A stretch of 12,924 nt of DNA from Glomus cerebriforme (Eukaryota > Glomeromycota > Glomeromycetes > Glomerales > Glomeraceae): the NCBI GenBank assembly GCA_003550305.1, contig QKYT01000491.1, positions 29,931 through 42,854 of the forward strand. Reading direction: 5' to 3'. The position numbers were made by a program, and so were the translations under genes. The notes beneath the pieces were generated by a model. The model worked only from the letters and a program-made list of their open reading frames with translations, did not search any database and was not told the origin of the DNA. Positions 8,385 to 12,924 of the stretch are shown piece after piece (the stretch's first letter is position 1; each line of letters begins with the position of its first letter).

Positions 8385-9565
8385 AATTTGTATTAAATTT
8401 CTGTAAAATATTGTGAAGAATATCACACAAAAAAATTTTTATTTTTTTCCATTTCCTTCATAGTATCCTTTTTTTTTTGGTCTAACATTAAGAGATTTAA
8501 GTTACCAACATCCTCTATATTACATAAGTCTGATAGCTGATGTTTCTTGAGTTTGTTAACTTTAGTAGATTTGATTATATCATCATCAATAATCATTGCA
8601 TTTGTATTTTCAGTATTTACTATTTCTTCAGTATCTTCCATTGTAATTGAACCTGACAGATTTTGTAGTTGGTAAATCTAATTGGTAAATCAAAAATTGA
8701 TCTTAAAATAACAGATTTTGTTGGTGAATCTGAAATTGATTGTTTCTTCTTAGCGAAAATGTGTTTGGGATTGATGTTGATGATGAAGTTAATTTATTAT
8801 TTGTATTTGCATTAGAATTATAAAATCAAATATTGTAATTAATTTGCATCTATTTGAATGTGTGTTGTTTCTTTATCTGCTTTATAAATGGTTCAAGAAA
8901 ACTGGTAACAAAAAAATTGGTGAATTTATTCCACTTTTCTGCAAGATAATTTAGCCACTTAGACTTTTTTAAGTATCTGATTTTGAAATTAATATAATGT
9001 GCAACTGAATGAAAAGGTAAATAGATTAGGGATTTGGTTTTAATAAATACATATTATCAGTTGTTATTAATGCTTCATTAGTGAACATAATGATATGACA
9101 AATGGTTTGGTAGATAGAATAGTTATAAAATCCTACTTCAAACATTTTTATTAAGTACTAACTGAACTCTAACATACATGCTATTTCTACTATAAACTAA
9201 TATGAAAAAAATGAGTAATTTTATTATATAAAATATATATAGAAAAATGCTTGCCATCAGTTTGTTATTATTAAAAGTAAATTTTCTGCAAAGAAAACTG
9301 TTTCTCTCTTGAATGCTTCATTATATTGATATTATGGATTGTAAATTGTTTGAAAGTAATAACAAGATTTTCATTATTAATTTTTTCTCTATATACACAA
9401 TCACCAAATACCATGTAAGCATATGATAAGCACAATTATTGATAAAGTAAAAGACATTTTTTTAACTGATGATAAAAATAAATAAATTTTGGAGAAAAAA
9501 ATGATGTGAATATTTTTTAAATAAACATTTGCAAAGTATTTATAATCTTCTTCTTCAGATACTAA

Positions 9566-9641
9566 CTAAATGAGTAAACAAATATAATAAGTATTAAGCA
9601 AAGAAAAAAAATAAATATTAAACAATAACAAAGGGACTCAC
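9566..9641 (-). other. intron of the minus-strand unknown gene
   Basis: The donor GTGAGT directly follows codon CAG, and the acceptor CATTTAG precedes TTA. The 76-nt length and phase 0 on both sides join YEQ to LVSEEED. This is the best single piece of evidence that the minus strand here is, or was, a spliced gene. Confidence 0.65.
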
Positions 9642-9927
9642 CTGTTCGTATTGTATCAGTTCTTTGGTGCTGAATTTATATGCTTCAGAGACCCTAATCA
9701 CTATAAATGTGAATCAGGTATTGTAGTTTATATAATTGGTAATTAAATACACAAGATGTGCTAAATGAGATTGATTAAGTGTAGCTGTATTACTAATTAA
9801 ATTTTAGATATTTTTAAGAATAAAAATTTTTTTTTAGGAAATCAAATAATTTTTACATAACAGAAAAATATAATTATTAAGCGTACTCTCAATGGCACAG
9901 TAAGAGTTATTGCAAAAAGTTACTCTT

Positions 9928-9981
9928 ATTGACATTGACATTGATATTGACATTGATATTAACTTTGATATTGACTTTGAC
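9928..9981 (+). repeat. ATTGAC/ATTGAT hexanucleotide tandem repeat
   Basis: Nine degenerate 6-nt units (ATTGAC, ATTGAT, TTTGAC and similar) run for 54 bases. They lie inside the inferred long intron of the minus-strand gene. A TAAGAGT/ACTCTTA inverted pair (9901-9907 and 9922-9928) sits just before it. In the plus frame it would encode alternating Ile/Phe and Asp, but there is no start codon or wider frame, so it is treated as a simple repeat. Confidence 0.8.
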
Positions 9982-10238
9982 TAAAATTAACTGGAGAATT
10001 TTTGTGTATCAATAACAAAGTAAGAAATAATTATCCATGGAAAACTTATGTTTTTCTTTATAGTGTTTTAATTAGAAATTGTAAAGAATCTTTACCCTGC
10101 TTCCTTTTAGATTGTAAGTATTTCTTTTTTTTTATAACTTCTTAAACCTTTGAGGTATGCTCTACTTTTTCTTTGTAGAGTTTCCACATTTACATTCAAA
10201 TAAACCCTTCTATCTTTTATAAAGATGATATGATTTTT

Positions 10239-10437
10239 TTACAAAATTCTAGAATAATTAGACTATAAGATCAAATTTATTTATCCAAAGAAAATTAGAT
10301 AACCAAATATTATAAACAAAAAAAAAGGAAATCAGAAAAATGATATTGTAATTTGAAAAGAAGATCGATATATTATAAAACCTTTGGTTTTTGTTTTTCT
10401 TTTCTTTTATATTTTATGAATATTTTATAAAGCATAA
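10239..10437. other. AT-rich spacer between the unknown gene and the reverse-transcriptase relic
   Basis: Poly-A and poly-T tracts only. A TATTCTAG on the minus strand just above 10239 could be a splice acceptor for the 10238-10148 segment. Confidence 0.35.
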
Positions 10438-10815
10438 TTATTCAGATTTTTTAGCTGGAGTTATCACAATCTCTTCAAAACCAAATTTTAATGAAATTGG
10501 TGGATTAGAAGCTTCTTGATGTGACCAAAGAAGTTCAGATTTGCTTTTGTTGATTTTGATATCATTCAAATTATAGAAACTATCAGCAATTTCTAAAATA
10601 TTTTCAAGAATTTGTCTCGAATCAGTTATCCATTGCATATCATCCATATAAACTATGGCTGAAACTTTGTTGTTGTTCTTGTCAATATGTTCATTGCTAT
10701 GTTCATTTTCAGCCTCATTATTAGTTTCATGAAGAATTGGTATATATTTGCCATTTTTTGAATAGAAAGTATATTGTAATTGATTTGAATAATATGGTCT
10801 AAAAGCTATAAACTT
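10438..10815 (-). pseudogene. non-LTR (LINE-type) reverse transcriptase fragment
   Basis: The minus-strand frame is open from 10815 to the TAA at 10438-10440, longer than any version starting at a Met. It reads RPYYSNQLQYTFYSKNGKYI, an Asn/Glu/His-rich linker, then VSAIVYMDDMQWITDSRQIL and FYNLNDIKINKSKSELL. YMDD is the catalytic Y-x-D-D box of reverse transcriptases; the following N-D-I-x-I-N-x-x-K-S-K pattern is the next conserved block of LINE enzymes. Only about 125 residues remain, against the several hundred to a thousand of a full LINE ORF2. The endonuclease, the N-terminal fingers and the thumb after AKKSE are absent. A stop lies just upstream (10816-10818). Weak coding-like sequence at 10818-10960 (VQSGILS) may be older upstream sequence of the same element. 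Confidence 0.85.
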
Positions 10816-11068
10816 TTAATTTTTTTTTGTCTATTACTTTTTATTTAATATTATAACTTTTTCTGTTATAAAATTGTTTCCCTTTTTTGAGAGATCCTAA
10901 TATACCATATGATAAAATGCCACTCTGTACCTGTGGTCACGATACCATATATCTAGCCAAAATAGTTATAAAGACATTCATTAAATCTTTATTTATAATT
11001 TAATAAAATTACAAATATCTATTAATTTAATTCTAAATCTTTTCATTCCACCCTAAACTATATAAGAT
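10816..11068. other. spacer with a GC-richer patch
   Basis: Around 10917-10957 is a less AT-rich patch (GTACCTGTGGTCACGATACC) with ATACCATAT copies on both sides (about 10902 and 10943). It may be the edge of a repeat or part of the decayed reverse-transcriptase element. No gene is evident. Confidence 0.35.
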
Positions 11069-11789
11069 ATGATCTGTCAATTATTTAAATCTCTTAATAG
11101 AGCATTGGACAATTATCTTGAAATAATTGCACTTCAATTCAAGAAAGTTATTTCCATTTCAAATAATATCTAAATAAATTAAGATTCAAGCAATAGAACT
11201 AATTTTGAAGAAATCCGTTTATATTTAGAGTAACCATCCTTATTAAAATCCAAATATAATAAGAATTGAGATGTTGAAATGAATTCTCTTGTTTAATAAA
11301 AGTATTATTTTTGTAAAATATAACACTATAACACTTTAATACTTTTAACCATTTTGTAACAGTCAATGCAAAAATTGGTTAATTTATATTGGTGAATAAT
11401 CCAATTTATTTGCTAAGTAATACTCTGGAAGATTTCCATAAATTAAAAGATATGGATTATTGCTTAATATTAAAGGCCTGTTTCAGCTTAAGAAATATTA
11501 ATTTCCCACCCTTAAATGTTTCTAAAGGGCAAATAACAGTAATGATTTATAAATCCTGAGAAATTGGCAAATACTATTAAAATTAATATTAGTAGTCAGA
11601 AACCTTTAAAAGATTTAGAAAAAATCAAGGTTTTTCATTTTAGCATATAAAGCTGAATATGTGCTTTTAATATAATTATTAACTATTAGAAAGTGGCTGA
11701 AGTCCTTTCATTAATTCTCAAACACGGTTGTTGTTGAAAGTAATAGCAAAAAACCAATCATTATAGATTACTTGTTTCTAATGCTTTGA
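11069..11789 (+). pseudogene. decayed coding stretch, family uncertain
   Basis: One plus frame from ATG 11069 reads ICQLFKSLNRALDNYLEI and then, through a TAA at 11171 and another at 11180, SSNRTNFEEIRLYLE, with further stops at 11231, 11264 and 11294. A second frame, 11383-11559, reads NNPIYLLSNTLEDFHKLKD and FSLRNINFPPLNVSKGQ. A third, from 11552 to a TAA at 11648, reads EKLANTIKINISSQKPLKDL. A fourth, 11691-11789, contains TVVVESNSKKPIIIDYLFL. Natural-looking sequence continues across simple one-base shifts, as expected of a point-decayed gene. The order of helical blocks vaguely recalls the region before the HECT domain of HERC-type ubiquitin ligases, but no catalytic cysteine block is visible and I hold that idea weakly. 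Confidence 0.45.
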
Positions 11790-12381
11790 TGTATATTTTT
11801 TTCAATTCCATTGTTTAATGCAAGATTTTAGATAAATAGCTTATTACACTTTAAATTGACAAATAAAGATATTGCCTTAAAAGAGAGATGATTTAATTGC
11901 AAATCATTAAAAAGATCAAATGGTTGTAATGAAATATATAAAATATACTGGTTTATTATTGATATAATTAATGCTATATAAATAGATCCATAACAACTCT
12001 GTTAATTTTTGATATAAATCCTCATAATATACTTAACAGAATATTTATTTATCATTTTTATAAATCAGTAAACAGTTATAAGAAACTTTATTACTAATAG
12101 TATACAGTATATTGAGGCAACTAGAAAAGTAATATAATAGAAAATAAGAGGACTTTCTTATTTTTGACAGGTTAATTTATGATTTTATAAAATAAAAAAT
12201 TAAATTTATTTAACAGTTGAGAAAAAAGTTTCAAGAGCATCAAATTGTTTGATGACCATATTTATTAACTTGAAAAAAATATTATTCAGCAAATAATTAT
12301 GTCAATCCAAAAAAAAAGTACAAGGAAAAGCCAAGCCCATAACAAAAAAAAATTAATCAACGCATTTCATTATCTGCAACT
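11790..12381. other. AT-rich region without a clear gene
   Basis: No sustained frame or repeat was recognised. A short RDDLIANH reading near 11885-11912 (+) could be a tail of the preceding relic but is too brief to call. Confidence 0.4.
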
Positions 12382-12570
12382 TCAGCCACCACAGCAGTAC
12401 AGCCACATGATATAGACGGGTTGGGTTAGCGGAGTATAAGCCTTATAGTCAAAGCCTGCAGATTTTGAAGCATATCCGATATTCATATGTTCTCTTTCAA
12501 TAATCACAATTTTTTTTTGAATTAATGACACGGGAGGATTTGAGTATATTACAAGAGCATTTTGGACCAA
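12382..12570 (-). other. GC-richer patch with a short unidentified minus-strand frame
   Basis: The minus frame reads IIEREHMNIGYASKSAGFDY and ends in MWLYCCGG. The bases at 12385-12445 are clearly less AT-rich than their neighbours (AGACGGGTTGGGTTAGCGGA). The contrast suggests an inserted repeat or an exon fragment rather than ordinary spacer. There is no recognisable domain, no splice evidence and no paired repeat in the window. Confidence 0.3.
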
Positions 12571-12601
12571 ATAAATAATTATGTCATTTGATAAAAATTT
12601 T

Positions 12602-12924
12602 TTTATTTTAAATTCAAAAACAAGTGAATATCTTCTAATAATNCAATATGCTAATAACGGTGACCTTCAAAATTATCTCAAAAATAATTTTAAGAATTTG
12701 ACTTGGGATGATAAGAAAATTTAACATTTCAAATTACAGATGGTTTTTTGTTGATATTTCTAAAAATATAGATGTTATTCACGATTTTGGTATTTCAGAA
12801 ATTGGAACAAAACGCATTTTAGATCCAAAATTTCCATATACTAAATCTTCAGATATTTATAGTTTTGGTGTATTAATGTAGGAAATTTCTAGTGGATGTC
12901 CTCCATTTAAAGATTTTGATAATA
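12602..12924 (+). pseudogene. protein kinase relic of the D-F-G-I-S type, cut by the window end
   Basis: The hinge and helix read SKTSEYLLI, an ambiguous codon (N at 12643), then QYANNGDLQNYLKNNF and LTWDDKK, ending at a TAA (12722-12724). A shifted frame gives LTFQITDG. A third frame from 12750 gives VDISKNIDVIHDFGISEIG, then LDPKFPYTKSSDIYSFGVLM, an in-frame TAG (12879-12881) where the family has Trp, and EISSGCPPFKDFDN to the edge. The whole catalytic loop (H-R-D-L-H-x-x-N) between I-H and D-F-G is missing, and most of the activation segment up to D-P-K is also lost. It belongs to a different kinase subfamily from the two at 3060-5243. It is dead as read; the rest lies beyond the window. 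Confidence 0.85.

Larger units (their letters stand above)
8423..10238 (-). pseudogene. decayed multi-exon gene of unknown family
   Basis: Seven coding-like segments follow each other on the minus strand: 10238-10148 (FIKDRRVYLNVNVETLQRKS), 9700-9642 (RVSEAYKFSTKELIQYEQ), 9565-9527 (LVSEEEDYKYFAN), 9465-9271 (YMVFGDCVYREKINNENLV), 9145-8969 (MFTNEALITTDNMYLLKPNP), 8975-8850 (SKWLNYLAEKWNKF, SFLEPFIKQIKK), and 8793-8423 (KKKQSISDSPTKS, then MEDTEEIVNTENTNAMIIDD). Introns 9641-9566 (GTGAGT...TTTAG, 76 nt) and 9526-9466 (61 nt, ...ATCATCAG) have good borders, and the phases of the first four segments are compatible. The 10147-9701 intron would be long. Breaks: a TAA at 9436-9438, a TAA at 9026-9028, a one-base loss between the fifth and sixth segments, and frame changes within the last. 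The start reads basic and helical; the end is Ser/Asp-rich and low-complexity. I do not recognise any domain. The joins are inferred. Confidence 0.5.

Noticed and set aside
9928..9981. Ile-Asp repeat peptide encoded by the hexanucleotide repeat
   Set aside because: The frame is very short, with stops close by on both sides and no start codon. Simple repeat.

Overview
The window looks like a gene-poor, repeat-rich piece of an AT-rich fungal genome. It is very AT-rich overall. Introns are short and GT-AG (about 48-76 nt). The gene families recognised are TKL-like protein kinases with an H-x-D-F-H-x-G-N catalytic loop and a D-L-G-L or D-F-G-I-S magnesium motif, a BTB-BACK protein, and a non-LTR reverse transcriptase. 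From knowledge of these families, this mix is typical of arbuscular mycorrhizal fungi (Glomeromycotina, Rhizophagus-like), where such kinases and BTB genes are massively amplified. That identification is an inference. One ambiguous base at 12643 indicates draft-quality sequence. I found no intact protein-coding gene, no tRNA or rRNA, and no CRISPR array.

Layout. 1-1344 is non-coding AT-rich DNA with one 17-bp inverted repeat. 1345-2744 (+) is a multi-exon gene of unknown function carrying one frameshift and two in-frame stops. 3060-4530 (+) is a nearly full-length kinase broken by four or five small deletions. 4970-5243 (+) is a second, shorter kinase relic, apparently a tandem relative of the first. 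5482-5708 (-) is a short exon for a Ser/Lys-rich, probably nuclear, tail. 6313-6804 (+) is a BTB-BACK relic with internal deletions. 7020-7330 is a striking palindromic repeat, and 7780-7870 holds a second, more diverged inverted repeat. 8211-8384 carries hallmarks of retroposition: a 15-bp direct repeat flanking a body with an A-rich tail.

8423-10238 (-) is the main surprise. It is a chain of short coding-like segments with phase-compatible splice sites, which together read as one decayed multi-exon gene of unknown family. 10438-10815 (-) is a reverse-transcriptase fragment containing YMDD. 11069-11789 (+) is another decayed coding stretch of unknown identity. 12602-12924 (+) is a third kinase relic running off the window end.

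The genes do not form a pathway. The region reads as a graveyard of amplified families and transposon debris. Several kinase lesions are single-base losses in A runs, so part of the damage could be sequencing error rather than decay.
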